From the NCBI RefSeq assembly GCF_025370785.1, contig NZ_JAMXFA010000033.1, positions 1 through 51,642 on the forward strand: DNA of 51,642 bases. Reading direction: 5' to 3'. This document shows, piece after piece, positions 9,529 to 17,355 of the stretch (position 1 is the stretch's first letter; the number at the start of each line of letters is the position of its first letter). The position numbers and the translations under genes were made by a program. The stretch is from Laspinema olomoucense D3b. GTDB taxonomy: Bacteria; Cyanobacteriota; Cyanobacteriia; Cyanobacteriales; Laspinemataceae. The notes below the pieces were generated by a model, which was not told the DNA's origin, did not search any database, and saw only the letters and a list, made by a program, of their open reading frames with translations.

Positions 9529-10362
9529 ATGAGATTTATTAATCCCAAAACCGACATCGCCTTTAAAAAAATCTTTGGTTCCGAACAAAGCAAGGATATC
9601 CTAATCAGTTTTTTAAATTCTATGCTTTATGACGGCCAGCCCATCATAGAAGATTTAGAAATCCTCAACCCCTATTTGGCTCCCCGGATCCGAGGGGTCA
9701 AAGAAACTTACTTAGATATCAAAGCAAAAATCACCGGCAACAAAACAGCGATCGTTGAAATGCAAGTATTGAATGTAGAGGGATTTGAAAAGCGCATCCT
9801 CTATAATGCCGCTAAATCCTATTCCATTCAACTACAGGCCGGAGAAGATTACAAATTATTAAATCCCGTGATTGCTTTGACCATCGTAGATTTTAAAATG
9901 TTTGCAGACTTTGACAAGGTAATTTCTCACTTTGTTTTGAAAGAAAAAGATTATCTGGTAGATTATTTGAGTTATGATTTAGAATTAGTCTTTGTGGAGT
10001 TACCCAAATTCACCAAAGAACTGGAACAGTTAGAAACGCTTACGGATAAGTGGCTTTATTTTATGAAAAGTGGCCGGAATTTACAAACCGTGCCAGAAAC
10101 CATGAGCGCCGTCCCCGAAATTGAACAAGCCTTTGCGATCGCCAGTCAAGCGAACCTAAGCCGGGAAGAATTAGAGGAGTTAGAACAGCGAGAAATGTTT
10201 ATACACGACCAGCGAAACGCGATTTTAAAAGCCGTCTCAACAGCAGTGAATGACAATAAACGAGAAATTGCCAAACAGTTGCTGAACTTATTAGATGAAG
10301 AGGCGATCGCGAAAACTACTGGCTTGAGCCTTGAGGAAGTCCAAAAATTAAAGCAGCAGTAG
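9529..10362 (+). CDS. Rpn family recombination-promoting nuclease / PD-(D/E)XK transposase-like protein
   Basis: 277 residues. The N-terminus (MRFINPKTDIAFKKIFG) is the signature opening of the Rpn/TIGR01784 family, RecA-independent recombination-promoting DNases of the PD-(D/E)XK fold. The catalytic elements are visible as ETYLDIKAKITGNKTAIVEMQ (Asp, then Glu-x-Gln) around residues 64-84. The C-terminal EELEQREMFIHDQRNAI and the LSLEEVQKLKQQ tail are typical. The start at ATG 9529 has AGGAGG eight bases upstream. It sits just upstream of hicAB. Such genes are scattered in cyanobacterial genomes and behave like accessory, mobile-type genes, though no terminal repeats flank this copy. Family assignment is sure. 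Confidence 0.9.
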   Translation: MRFINPKTDIAFKKIFGSEQSKDILISFLNSMLYDGQPIIEDLEILNPYLAPRIRGVKETYLDIKAKITGNKTAIVEMQVLNVEGFEKRILYNAAKSYSIQLQAGEDYKLLNPVIALTIVDFKMFADFDKVISHFVLKEKDYLVDYLSYDLELVFVELPKFTKELEQLETLTDKWLYFMKSGRNLQTVPETMSAVPEIEQAFAIASQANLSREELEELEQREMFIHDQRNAILKAVSTAVNDNKREIAKQLLNLLDEEAIAKTTGLSLEEVQKLKQQ

Positions 10363-10374
10363 AAGTAAAAGAAT

Positions 10375-10397
10375 TATAAGAGCGATCGCCTCTTATA
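10375..10397. promoter_or_regulatory. HIP1-centred palindrome before hicA
   Basis: TATAAGAG (10375-10382) and CTCTTATA (10390-10397) are perfect inverted arms around CGATCGC. It could be a weak terminator of the Rpn gene or an operator for the toxin-antitoxin pair; HicB proteins in some systems bind such palindromes, but this is inference. Confidence 0.4.
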
Positions 10398-10443
10398 CAG
10401 TCTGAATAGGGAGGACATCTACAGGAATGGTAGTTTTGAATTT

Positions 10444-10650
10444 ATGCCCAAAAAGATAAGAGAACTCAAACGTTTATTACGAAAAGCGGGGTTTAGTTCT
10501 ATCTCAGGAAAGGGGAGTCATACAAAATGGTATCATCCCCGACTCCCTCTCCCCATTATTTTATCGGGAAATGATGGAGATGATGCTAAACCTTACCAGG
10601 AAAGAGACGTTAATGATGGACTCAAAATAATTGAGGAGGAAATAGAATGA
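10444..10650 (+). CDS. hicA: HicA-type mRNA interferase toxin
   Basis: 68 residues. HicA toxins are double-stranded-RNA-binding-fold ribosome-independent mRNases. The conserved LRKAGFSSISGKGSHTKW contains the catalytic histidine (GKGSH) of the family. The length fits HicA (about 60-80). The stop overlaps the HicB start by four bases (ATGA), the usual hicAB arrangement. No strong Shine-Dalgarno precedes ATG 10444, which would fit lower translation of toxin than antitoxin; HicB has a much better site. Confidence 0.88.
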   Translation: MPKKIRELKRLLRKAGFSSISGKGSHTKWYHPRLPLPIILSGNDGDDAKPYQERDVNDGLKIIEEEIE

Positions 10651-10880
10651 AATCTCATTATACCCTAATCATTCAGTGGTCGGACGAAGATGAATGTTTT
10701 GTCGTCAGTTTGCCGGAGTGGGGCGAGTTGTGCCACACGCATGGGTCTAGCTATGAAGAGGCGTTAAACAATGCGGAAGAAGTGTTGGAACTGTTGATAG
10801 AATCTGCGATCGCCAACGGAGAAACTTTACCGGAACCGAAACTGTTTAGGCGATGGCTTCCCATCCCGTTGAGTCCATAA
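10647..10880 (+). CDS. hicB: HicB-type antitoxin
   Basis: 77 residues. The partial RNase H-like fold of HicB is seen as YTLIIQWSDEDECFVVSLPEWGELCHTHGSSYEEALNNAEEVLELLIE, where the family motif D-E-x-x-F-V-x-x-L-P-E-x is complete. There is no additional C-terminal HTH or ribbon-helix-helix domain, so DNA binding, if any, would have to come from elsewhere. The start ATG 10647 is preceded by GAGGAGG inside the hicA end. It neutralises the upstream toxin by binding it (established for the family). Confidence 0.9.
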   Translation: MKSHYTLIIQWSDEDECFVVSLPEWGELCHTHGSSYEEALNNAEEVLELLIESAIANGETLPEPKLFRRWLPIPLSP

Positions 10881-10881
10881 C

Positions 10882-10919
10882 AGGCGATCGCCTCTGGGAA
10901 TGAGGGGAGGCGATCGCTT
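10882..10919. terminator. HIP1-containing hairpin between convergent genes
   Basis: GCGATCGCCTC and GAGGCGATCGC-type arms flank a short loop right after the hicB stop. The gene on the other side is convergent, so the hairpin may end transcription from both sides. No clean T run. Confidence 0.4.
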
Positions 10920-11005
10920 GGTTTGAAATGACAGAGGGCGATCGGTCTTTCCTCCAATCGCCCCTTTCTCCTCTAAATTAGCACCGCCACATCCTCACCT
11001 CTGCA

Positions 11006-12898
11006 TCAAGGGTTTTGACTCCGAACCAGCTTGAGTTTTTCAACGAAGTCGGGAAACTCCCTTTTGACCCATTCTGGAACTCGGTACGCATCAATTGGAT
11101 CCTCTATTAATTGACGTTCTAAACACTCAATTATTTCATCTTCTATTTCGTTTACCAAATCAAAAGTTAAGACATTGAAACGTAGAACTCCGTTTGTATT
11201 AAAATCAATATCTAAAAATTTCTCTATATCTATTTCTTGCCCCAATCCTAAAACGATAAATTTCACTTGTTTATGAGACTCAATCTTTTCACCGGCTTGC
11301 TGAATACACTCCATGAAGCCTCCCTCATCATCAAACAGGCCATCGGTGTAGATGATGAAAAACGCTCCCCGACCCGCAGGCTTACCCTTTTGAACCCAAG
11401 TGTCAATACACTTCTCAAGGGTGGGTGCAATAAAAGTTTTCATTTTTGGGGGATTTTCCAAAAATAAGCTTTTCACGCGATCAACAGTTCTAACTGAATA
11501 TGGCCCCACTATATTTCTTTTACTGCTAAAAAAGTAGACTGTTACCTCATCGCAAATTTTTTGAGTTCTGTTCTCTTCTTTGTTTTGCTCTGACAGGATT
11601 GCACCTACATGACTCATGATCACTTCTTCTAAATACTCGTAACGAGTTTGGTCCCCCGTATCCGCATCTCTGAGCATCATGGAGGCACTTTGGTCGATTA
11701 AAATGAACACATCGCGATCGTAGATGGTCGAAAATGGCTCGGGCATATTATCCTCCAGTAAAGTTTCTGTTTTGGTAATCCAATTGCGATCAAAGACTTG
11801 GGTGTAAATTTGGTTGGCAACTTGTAATCGATCTTCTTCTTTTGCCACGAGACCTGAAATTAACAAATCCCAGTGCCTTGGGTCATTCTGCCGAAAGTCG
11901 ATAGGGCTTTGGGCGAGAATTTCCCGGTAAAGTCCGAGGGTCTTTAACTTTTCGGGTTTGCGGATGTTCTCCACTTTAGTGAACCAGTTTTCAACCTCCT
12001 GTAAATGTGATTGTCTATCCTGTCGCCTCCAGTCAGTGATAATTTTCTCAGTTACTACACGGTCAACCCGCGCCTCAATCTGATCGCTATCTTCGATTCT
12101 GTTATCTGTAGCCACCAAATGGCAAACAACTTGAGTCAAGAAAGGTTGACCTCCCGTCCAGTAGAGGATCCGTTCCAGGGTGGCGGCTGGATCGGGAGTG
12201 ACTTTTTTCAGACCGGGAAGCAGGGGTTTACATTGCTCTGGGGTGAGTCTCCCCAGTTCGATGCGATCGCCCAAGTTGAGAGTATAACTGGTGCTGGTCA
12301 TCAAATCAGACGGTTTGGCGACTCCCAGCAACACAAACGCTAATTTTTTAAGTTCTGGTTTGTCCGTCTGGTCTGACAGGTTTCGGATTACGCCAAAAAA
12401 TACATTTTGGAGCTTTAAATCTACTAAATCCTGGATCTCATCGATAAAAATTACTAACTTTTCTGCTGTGATTTTGCTGAGAATTTCCTCAAGCAAAAAG
12501 TTTTTGAATTGCAACCCCGGCGCTAGATCTGGGTGTCGATTCCACTCATTTTTGAGGCGATCGGGTAAATTGAGTTCCGGTAGGGGAACTTGTTTGCAAA
12601 TTTCATCCAGAAGGCTAAACCACAACACCCGCTCAGACTCAACGCCTGCGAACTCATGGATATTGATCCGCACGCAGATTAAATTTTCTTCTGTCAGGCG
12701 TTTAGCGGTCCTCACCATCAAGCTAGACTTGCCAGTTTGACGAGGAGCCAGCACAAAACAAACCCGGCTATTTCCCTGAGTCGAACGGCCAAACGGATAG
12801 AGTTGCTCGTCTGCTTCTCGCTCCACATAAGTGAGTGCGTCCAGGGGCAAGGTGCCGCCCTCGGTTTGATAGAAACTCTTAGAGTTAACAATAGACAT
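11006..12898 (-). CDS. AAA-like ATPase fused to a von Willebrand factor A domain
   Basis: 630 residues from ATG 12898, which follows GAGGAGG closely and leaves a 28-base gap to the upstream gene; a longer start at 12991 would overlap that gene. The N-terminal part is the cyanobacterial AAA-like ATPase (GGTLPLDALTYVEREADEQLY entry motif, Walker A APRQTGKSSLM at about 51-61, Walker B LVIFIDEIQDL), followed by a winged-helix-like stretch (about 300-375). The C-terminal vWA domain (about 393-600) has a complete MIDAS: DQSAS near 400-404, the Thr in FIAPTLEKC, and Asp in YTDGLFDDEGG. Fusion of these two modules is unusual to me. With the upstream HTH-ATPase it probably forms one operon. Function unknown; a signalling or conflict role is inference. 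Confidence 0.85.
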   Translation of the reverse strand: MSIVNSKSFYQTEGGTLPLDALTYVEREADEQLYPFGRSTQGNSRVCFVLAPRQTGKSSLMVRTAKRLTEENLICVRINIHEFAGVESERVLWFSLLDEICKQVPLPELNLPDRLKNEWNRHPDLAPGLQFKNFLLEEILSKITAEKLVIFIDEIQDLVDLKLQNVFFGVIRNLSDQTDKPELKKLAFVLLGVAKPSDLMTSTSYTLNLGDRIELGRLTPEQCKPLLPGLKKVTPDPAATLERILYWTGGQPFLTQVVCHLVATDNRIEDSDQIEARVDRVVTEKIITDWRRQDRQSHLQEVENWFTKVENIRKPEKLKTLGLYREILAQSPIDFRQNDPRHWDLLISGLVAKEEDRLQVANQIYTQVFDRNWITKTETLLEDNMPEPFSTIYDRDVFILIDQSASMMLRDADTGDQTRYEYLEEVIMSHVGAILSEQNKEENRTQKICDEVTVYFFSSKRNIVGPYSVRTVDRVKSLFLENPPKMKTFIAPTLEKCIDTWVQKGKPAGRGAFFIIYTDGLFDDEGGFMECIQQAGEKIESHKQVKFIVLGLGQEIDIEKFLDIDFNTNGVLRFNVLTFDLVNEIEDEIIECLERQLIEDPIDAYRVPEWVKREFPDFVEKLKLVRSQNP

Positions 12899-12926
12899 AG
12901 CCTCCTCTTTAGGAATTCTCCTAAGA

Positions 12927-14282
12927 TTACAAAGTATTCGTAAAAGATTTTTGATATAACTTAAATCGAACTTGAACTCCGGCATTGTCAATTTTAATTA
13001 ATCCTGCCTTTTCAAGCTGAAATTTAGAGATTTCATCAGTACAGGTTCCTCCTCGCAAAAGTTGGTCAAAGCAGTGCTTCAAATCTGTATTTTTGTAATT
13101 TTCGTAAATGATCGAGAATTTTTTCAGGAGGTGGTCTCCAAATGGTCCAGTTGGTAAAGTTGCTTGAGACTCCAGTTCCGACCAACTCATCTGTTCTTGA
13201 CTGATTTTGTACAGCGCCTGATTGACTAAGGTGGGATGACCACCAATCAGTTCCTTCAGCGGCTGCACTTCCTCCTCGCTCCACTCCAAGCGGTATTTCT
13301 TCGCTAGTTTGAGGATTTCCTCTGTATTAAATTCGGGTAACTCCACCTCCAATCCCACATTTTGCAGGATCGAGCCTTTGATATCCAATTCGGGATAGGG
13401 TTCAGTAGAGTAGGCGATCGCAATACTCGGCCAGACAATCGGCGACTGACTCACCACTTTCATCCGTTTTTCATTCCACGATCGCAGCAGCTTTAAAAAT
13501 GGATTCTGCGGTTTATCTGGCCCTAAAATTTCATCAATCCCATCAATCAGCAGGGTTTTTGGCTGCTGGATGGGAGTAAAAATAAAATCTTCGAGATAAT
13601 TGGTGCAGTTCAATCCACTTGATCGCTCCTTCTGCCAATTCTTTTCTAAAGGCGGTGGGTTCAGTTTGTCTACTGACTCGCTAAAGGTATCAGCGATCGC
13701 CTGAGTAAACCGCTTGAGCAGCAGGTTAAGATCCTCAAAGATTTCTGGATCCAGTGCTAAATCCGCTAGATCCACAAAACCCACCACCTGATTTTCCTCT
13801 CGCTCCAAAAAATCGCGCAGTCTCACCAGCAAGGAAGATTTGCCCATGCCACTGGATCCCTTAATCCGAATAAAGGGCAGAGAACCGCGATCGCTGCGAT
13901 CTGCCGTCAGAACTTCACGACATATCTCATCCGCATCCCTGGGTAGGTACAGTGGCGAATCTAACGGCACAATTCCGCTCAGGGGTTGGATTTTCACTGA
14001 ATCGGGGGTGTTCTTCTCCACCCATTCCGGCTTGTACTTCTTAAATAAGTCGAGGAGATCGCGGCGTTTACGGAAGCGATCTCTAATATGGTCATTCTCA
14101 CGGGTTAGACCGAACTCCTCATACAGTGTGGAGATTTGCTTCCGCACGGTTCCAGGATGGGTTCGCATCTCCTCAGCAATCTCCTCAGCCGTCAGTCCGC
14201 GCAGCAACCTCCGCAGCACCGCTTCGCGCTTCGGTGCCCGTTTCAACTTTTCAAGGGTCTGGAGGAACTGCTGGTAATTCAT
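12927..14282 (-). CDS. HTH-containing STAND-like P-loop ATPase
   Basis: 451 residues from ATG 14282 (AGAAGG just upstream); the frame is open further upstream without support. The N-terminus has a LuxR-like helix-turn-helix, LTAEEIAEEMRTHPGTVRKQISTLYEEFGL (about 29-59). A P-loop ATPase follows: LPRDADEICREVL entry, Walker A GSSGMGKSSLL near 141-151, Walker B TLLIDGIDEILG near 241-252, and GGHPTLVNQALYKIS, a sensor/GxP segment typical of AAA_35-like and STAND NTPases. The end looks like a winged helix. HTH-plus-STAND architectures are common in cyanobacterial regulatory and conflict modules; the partner vWA gene starts 28 bases downstream. It could act as a transcription regulator or as a sensor; not determinable here. 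Confidence 0.82.
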   Translation of the reverse strand: MNYQQFLQTLEKLKRAPKREAVLRRLLRGLTAEEIAEEMRTHPGTVRKQISTLYEEFGLTRENDHIRDRFRKRRDLLDLFKKYKPEWVEKNTPDSVKIQPLSGIVPLDSPLYLPRDADEICREVLTADRSDRGSLPFIRIKGSSGMGKSSLLVRLRDFLEREENQVVGFVDLADLALDPEIFEDLNLLLKRFTQAIADTFSESVDKLNPPPLEKNWQKERSSGLNCTNYLEDFIFTPIQQPKTLLIDGIDEILGPDKPQNPFLKLLRSWNEKRMKVVSQSPIVWPSIAIAYSTEPYPELDIKGSILQNVGLEVELPEFNTEEILKLAKKYRLEWSEEEVQPLKELIGGHPTLVNQALYKISQEQMSWSELESQATLPTGPFGDHLLKKFSIIYENYKNTDLKHCFDQLLRGGTCTDEISKFQLEKAGLIKIDNAGVQVRFKLYQKSFTNTL

Positions 14283-14451
14283 ACCTTCTAGGATATCGCA
14301 AAACTTACCGTGCGTACTATAAATGATTTTTGCGTATTTAAAAAAGTTTTTATTACCCGTTGTCTTGCGGCATAACCACCCATACCTACCCATTGCTATG
14401 CGTTATTTAGGTACTTTATCCTGGAGACATATCTGGATCAAACCTACTACG

Positions 14452-14496
14452 TTTCATAAAAAAAGAACGTAGACGCTACGTCTCCTAGCTATGAAA
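14452..14496. repeat. Nested inverted repeat
   Basis: Outer arms TTTCATA (14452-14458) and TATGAAA (14490-14496) enclose inner arms ACGTAG (14467-14472) and CTACGT (14476-14481). It lies between the HTH-ATPase gene promoter side and the terminator of the small transcription unit at 14494-14885. Function unknown. Confidence 0.45.
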
Positions 14497-14529
14497 AAAG
14501 GGCAAGTCGCGGTGCAACGCGGCTCACCC
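14494..14529 (-). terminator. Terminator of the small minus-strand unit
   Basis: On the minus strand GGGTGAGCCGCG (14529-14518) pairs with CGCGACTTGCCC (14511-14500) through G-U pairs and one mismatch, and is followed by TTTTTT. Good intrinsic terminator for a transcript arriving from about 14850. Confidence 0.7.
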
Positions 14530-14566
14530 TAAAACTAAAACGTGAATCAACGGCTGGGACTTCTAC

Positions 14567-14749
14567 CTATTTCCTGGGTCGCCGGGGGCTGCGGGTCATC
14601 CGATTGAATCCCGGAGTTGGATCTGGCGGCATCAGAGATAGGGTCGCGAAGATAAGGATAGTAGCCTCGTCTGCAATGACATCAGGCCCCTCAGACACAA
14701 CGCGGTAGCAAGTCAAAATAATAGCCAGAAACCGACACAGTTTCGCCAT
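14567..14749 (-). CDS. Candidate 60-aa small protein, no known family
   Basis: MAKLCRFLAIILTCYRVV opens with a short basic then hydrophobic segment, followed by an acidic stretch and a Pro/Arg-rich basic tail (RMTRSPRRPRK). ATG 14749 has AAGGAG about nine bases upstream. The frame lies in a self-contained unit with a consensus-like promoter and 5' hairpin (14825-14885) and a terminator (14494-14529). It could be a small membrane-active or secreted peptide, or the transcript could be a regulatory RNA with a chance frame. I do not recognise it. Confidence 0.4.
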   Translation of the reverse strand: MAKLCRFLAIILTCYRVVSEGPDVIADEATILIFATLSLMPPDPTPGFNRMTRSPRRPRK

Positions 14750-14824
14750 GATTTTTATCTCCTTAAAGGAAAGAGGATATGCTCATGGCTGGGGAGTTAT
14801 TGGCAACTCGGTCTGAGCAGAACA

Positions 14825-14885
14825 GAACACCTGGGACAAACCCCCAGGTGTTCTCATTCTAATTTGATTATCAGGTGGACGTCAA
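14825..14885 (-). promoter_or_regulatory. Promoter and 5' stem-loop of the small unit
   Basis: On the minus strand, TTGACG (14885-14880) and TAGAAT (14861-14856) are separated by 18 bases, a good sigma70-type promoter. The predicted transcript begins within a perfect 11-bp inverted repeat, GAACACCTGGG (14825-14835) with CCCAGGTGTTC (14843-14853), so the RNA would start with a stem-loop. Confidence 0.55.
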
Positions 14886-14937
14886 GATACCTAATCCAAG
14901 GCAAAAACCAGAAAGTAGAGTTTAAGCCGCAAAATTA

Positions 14938-15198
14938 ATGGAACTAACAACCCTAGAAGTTTCCGCCCAAGTCTTGACCCCTAGGGAAATTATCGACAGT
15001 CCAAAAACAGAATTTGATAAAATTAATGCAACAAATGCGACTATCTGCTGGTACTCTCCAACAGACGGTTCTGAGCAATTTGTAAAGTTTGCCGACTTAC
15101 CCGAGGACCAGCAGCAGTCGATCCGCAGGGGTCTTGAAGCCTTTGAGCAGGGACACTTCATTAGCCTCGATGATTACGAACAACAAATCCAGCGCTAG
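14938..15198 (+). CDS. Small protein with antitoxin-like C-terminus
   Basis: 86 residues, hypothetical. The last 35 residues (EDQQQSIRRGLEAFEQGHFISLDDYEQQIQ) resemble the C-terminal tail of ParD/CopG-type antitoxins, which often read GL-x-DIE-x-G-x-x-I-S-x-E-E. The N-terminal half has no ribbon-helix-helix that I can recognise. No toxin gene follows: the next gene is convergent. ATG 14938 lacks a strong Shine-Dalgarno, so the start is uncertain. It may be an orphan antitoxin or an unrelated small protein. Confidence 0.5.
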   Translation: MELTTLEVSAQVLTPREIIDSPKTEFDKINATNATICWYSPTDGSEQFVKFADLPEDQQQSIRRGLEAFEQGHFISLDDYEQQIQR

Positions 15199-15246
15199 TC
15201 TGAGTAAACAATTGCAGTGAACAGACAGCCTAATTCCTCCGAGTAG

Positions 15247-15266
15247 CGCCCGGTTTAAACCGGGCG
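15247..15266. repeat. Perfect 20-bp palindrome between convergent genes
   Basis: CGCCCGGTTTAAACCGGGCG is self-complementary over all 20 bases. It sits between the stop codons of the 86-aa ORF and the COG3146 gene and may help end both transcripts. Confidence 0.6.
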
Positions 15267-15274
15267 GATGAAGG

Positions 15275-16471
15275 TCACATCTTCAACTCTGGCATGGTTT
15301 CTTTGAACGGTAACCCCTCATTAATCGCATCGATTTGTTGGGCTTCCATCAGATTCACTTCCTTCAAATAAGGGCGAAGAATTTGACCCAAGCGCTGATT
15401 GTAAAAGCGATGTAAACTGTGATTGGGAGTTGCTGGAAAGCCTCGGCGTTTTTTGTGTTGTCCTCCGGCACCGGGGTCGAAGGATTGGATGCCATGTTCG
15501 ATTCCCCATTCGATGGGTTTGTAGTAGCAAGCCTCGAAATGGAGGGAGTCGATGTCGTAATTGCAACCCCAATATCGTCCATAGAGTTGTTCGCCTTTGG
15601 TGAGGCAAAAGGACATGGCGATGGGATGGCGTATATCATTGCCTTCAGGATAGGCGGCAATCAATAAGACTCGATCGCGAAAATTATGGTATAATTCCTC
15701 AAAAAAATGTTTGGTTAAATATTTACTCCCCCACCAGCCAAAGCGATCGCAATGGTCGCTATAAAATTGATACATCCGCAGTAACAAAGTATGGGGGATA
15801 TCATCTCCATGTAATGCCTTGACCTCAATCCCTGCTGTAGCCACCGCTTTGCGTTCCCGTTTGATGTTGCGGCGCTGATTGGCATTGAAGACGTTTAGGT
15901 AATCGTCAAAGGTGTTGAATCCTGTATTCTGCCAAATATAACTGTGATGTAGCCAGGGTGTATAACCGAAGCGTTCCATCCGCGATCGCCAGTCTGGATC
16001 GACATACAGGAAATTACAGCAGGAAATATTGTGGCGATCGCAAAATTCATCGATCGCATGAACCATAATCCCCGTAATTTCTTCCTCATCTTCTCCTGGT
16101 GCAATCAAAAACCGATATCCCGTTACCGGCGTGACTGGACTCATCCCCAACAGTTTGGGATAATATTCCACACCCAGGCGATAGGCTAAATCCGCCCATT
16201 GGTGATCGAAGACAAATTCCCCCCGAGAATGTCCTTTTAAATACATCGGCGCGGCAGCAATCAGTTCTCCCTGTCGCCACACCGTTAAATGATTCGGCAA
16301 CCATCCCGTTTTTGCCGTTGCACTGCCAGAGGCTTCCATATTGTGCAACCAGTTCCATTCAAAAAAAGGGGTTTGCAGGGGAATGGCGAGAGCATCCCAC
16401 GCCGTCTGAGGGACTTCGGCGATGTTGTCGATCCAGGCAACAGAGACTTGAGGCTTAAGCTGTTCCAGCAT
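15275..16471 (-). CDS. COG3146/DUF482 GNAT-fold (FemAB-like) protein
   Basis: 398 residues from ATG 16471. The family, often labelled peptidogalycan biosynthesis protein, has an acyl-CoA N-acyltransferase (GNAT/FemAB) fold. Recognisable segments are FFEWNWLHNMEASGSA near 37-52, FDHQWADLAYRLGVEYYPKL, the basic NANQRRNIKRERKA, SDHCDRFGWWGSKYL, LYGRYWGC, LHFEACYYKPIEWGIEHG, and the C-terminal FDPGAGGQHKKRRGF with NHSLHRF. The full length of the family is present. Substrate is not established; some link it to cell-envelope amino-acylation. It stands alone between convergent and same-strand neighbours. Family call is sure, function is not. Confidence 0.85.
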   Translation of the reverse strand: MLEQLKPQVSVAWIDNIAEVPQTAWDALAIPLQTPFFEWNWLHNMEASGSATAKTGWLPNHLTVWRQGELIAAAPMYLKGHSRGEFVFDHQWADLAYRLGVEYYPKLLGMSPVTPVTGYRFLIAPGEDEEEITGIMVHAIDEFCDRHNISCCNFLYVDPDWRSRMERFGYTPWLHHSYIWQNTGFNTFDDYLNVFNANQRRNIKRERKAVATAGIEVKALHGDDIPHTLLLRMYQFYSDHCDRFGWWGSKYLTKHFFEELYHNFRDRVLLIAAYPEGNDIRHPIAMSFCLTKGEQLYGRYWGCNYDIDSLHFEACYYKPIEWGIEHGIQSFDPGAGGQHKKRRGFPATPNHSLHRFYNQRLGQILRPYLKEVNLMEAQQIDAINEGLPFKETMPELKM

Positions 16472-16587
16472 TACCAACCGTTGAGGGTAGAGCGTTCACT
16501 TTCCTAGGGTAATCGATTCTTGGGATGCTGTGGGAGGGACTTTGGATCGGTGGGAGGGAATTGGGGGGGAAACGCCTTCAGGCATTA

Positions 16588-17295
16588 CTAAGAACTGGGG
16601 GAGGTGGAATCTTGCTGTCTGCGGAGGCGGTAGTGTAAGAATACCTCGGCGTCAATGGTTTTGACCTCTAAGAGTTCTAGGCGGGGTCCGGTTTGAGTGG
16701 AAAATCCGTTCCCATCTACCGGGGTGGGGGCGTTGGTGCCACCGATGAGCAGGGGGCAAATCGTGAGCCAGAGTTCATCAATGAGGTCCTCGGTGAGTAA
16801 GGAGGCGACTAGGTTTCCTCCTCCGAGGATGGCTAATTTTTTAATACCTAGGTTGGCGATTTGTTGGAAGGCATCGTGCCAGTCTACGCCACCGGAGGGG
16901 GTTTCGCTGACGAGAATTTTATCAAAACCGGAATGGTTGCGCCAGGGTTCGGCACCGGCGGGGGTGGTGACTAACCACCGGGGAACAGGTTGTTGGAACA
17001 GGGGGAGCTCGCGCGGCAGGTTGCCGCTGGCAGAGGCGACGATTTGCACGGGTTGGGGAGGTTTTCCGGCTTCTTCCCGCTGGTTAATTCGGTCCGGATT
17101 AATCACTCTCATGGCTTTGTCTTTGACGCGGAAGGTTCCGGCACCCGTGATTACGGCATCGGCAGCGGCGACTTGTTGTTCTAAATGGTTTTTATCGGCG
17201 GGGGAACCGAAGAGGAGGGGCGATCGCAGGGAGTCGGAAATTTTGCCATCGGCACTCATGGCAAGAACTACGGTAGTTACAGGGCGATCGCTCAT
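16588..17295 (-). CDS. RibD C-terminal domain reductase
   Basis: 235 residues from ATG 17295. RibD-C/DHFR-like fold: TVVLAMSADGKISD at the start, the NADPH-binding DAVITGAGTFRVKD (about 49-62), and LAILGGGNLVASLLTEDLIDELWLTICPLLIGG (about 155-187), which are the classic pyrimidine reductase motifs. The family reduces 5-amino-6-ribosylamino-uracil phosphate in riboflavin synthesis, but there is no deaminase domain here, so it may be a paralogue of the bifunctional RibD with another substrate. It lies 60 bases downstream of the Nudix gene on the same strand, so they could share a transcript. Confidence 0.85.
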   Translation of the reverse strand: MSDRPVTTVVLAMSADGKISDSLRSPLLFGSPADKNHLEQQVAAADAVITGAGTFRVKDKAMRVINPDRINQREEAGKPPQPVQIVASASGNLPRELPLFQQPVPRWLVTTPAGAEPWRNHSGFDKILVSETPSGGVDWHDAFQQIANLGIKKLAILGGGNLVASLLTEDLIDELWLTICPLLIGGTNAPTPVDGNGFSTQTGPRLELLEVKTIDAEVFLHYRLRRQQDSTSPSS

Positions 17296-17355
17296 GTTTG
17301 TCGGGGTCAATCACTAAGAGGTTCAATCTAGTTTAACTGACCCGGACTCCTGAGA

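Noticed and set aside
12291-12740. 149-aa and neighbouring plus-strand frames inside the vWA-ATPase gene
   Set aside because: Antisense to a gene with complete Walker and MIDAS motifs.
16697-17317. 206-aa plus-strand frame
   Set aside because: Antisense shadow of the RibD-C gene, whose motifs are complete on the other strand.
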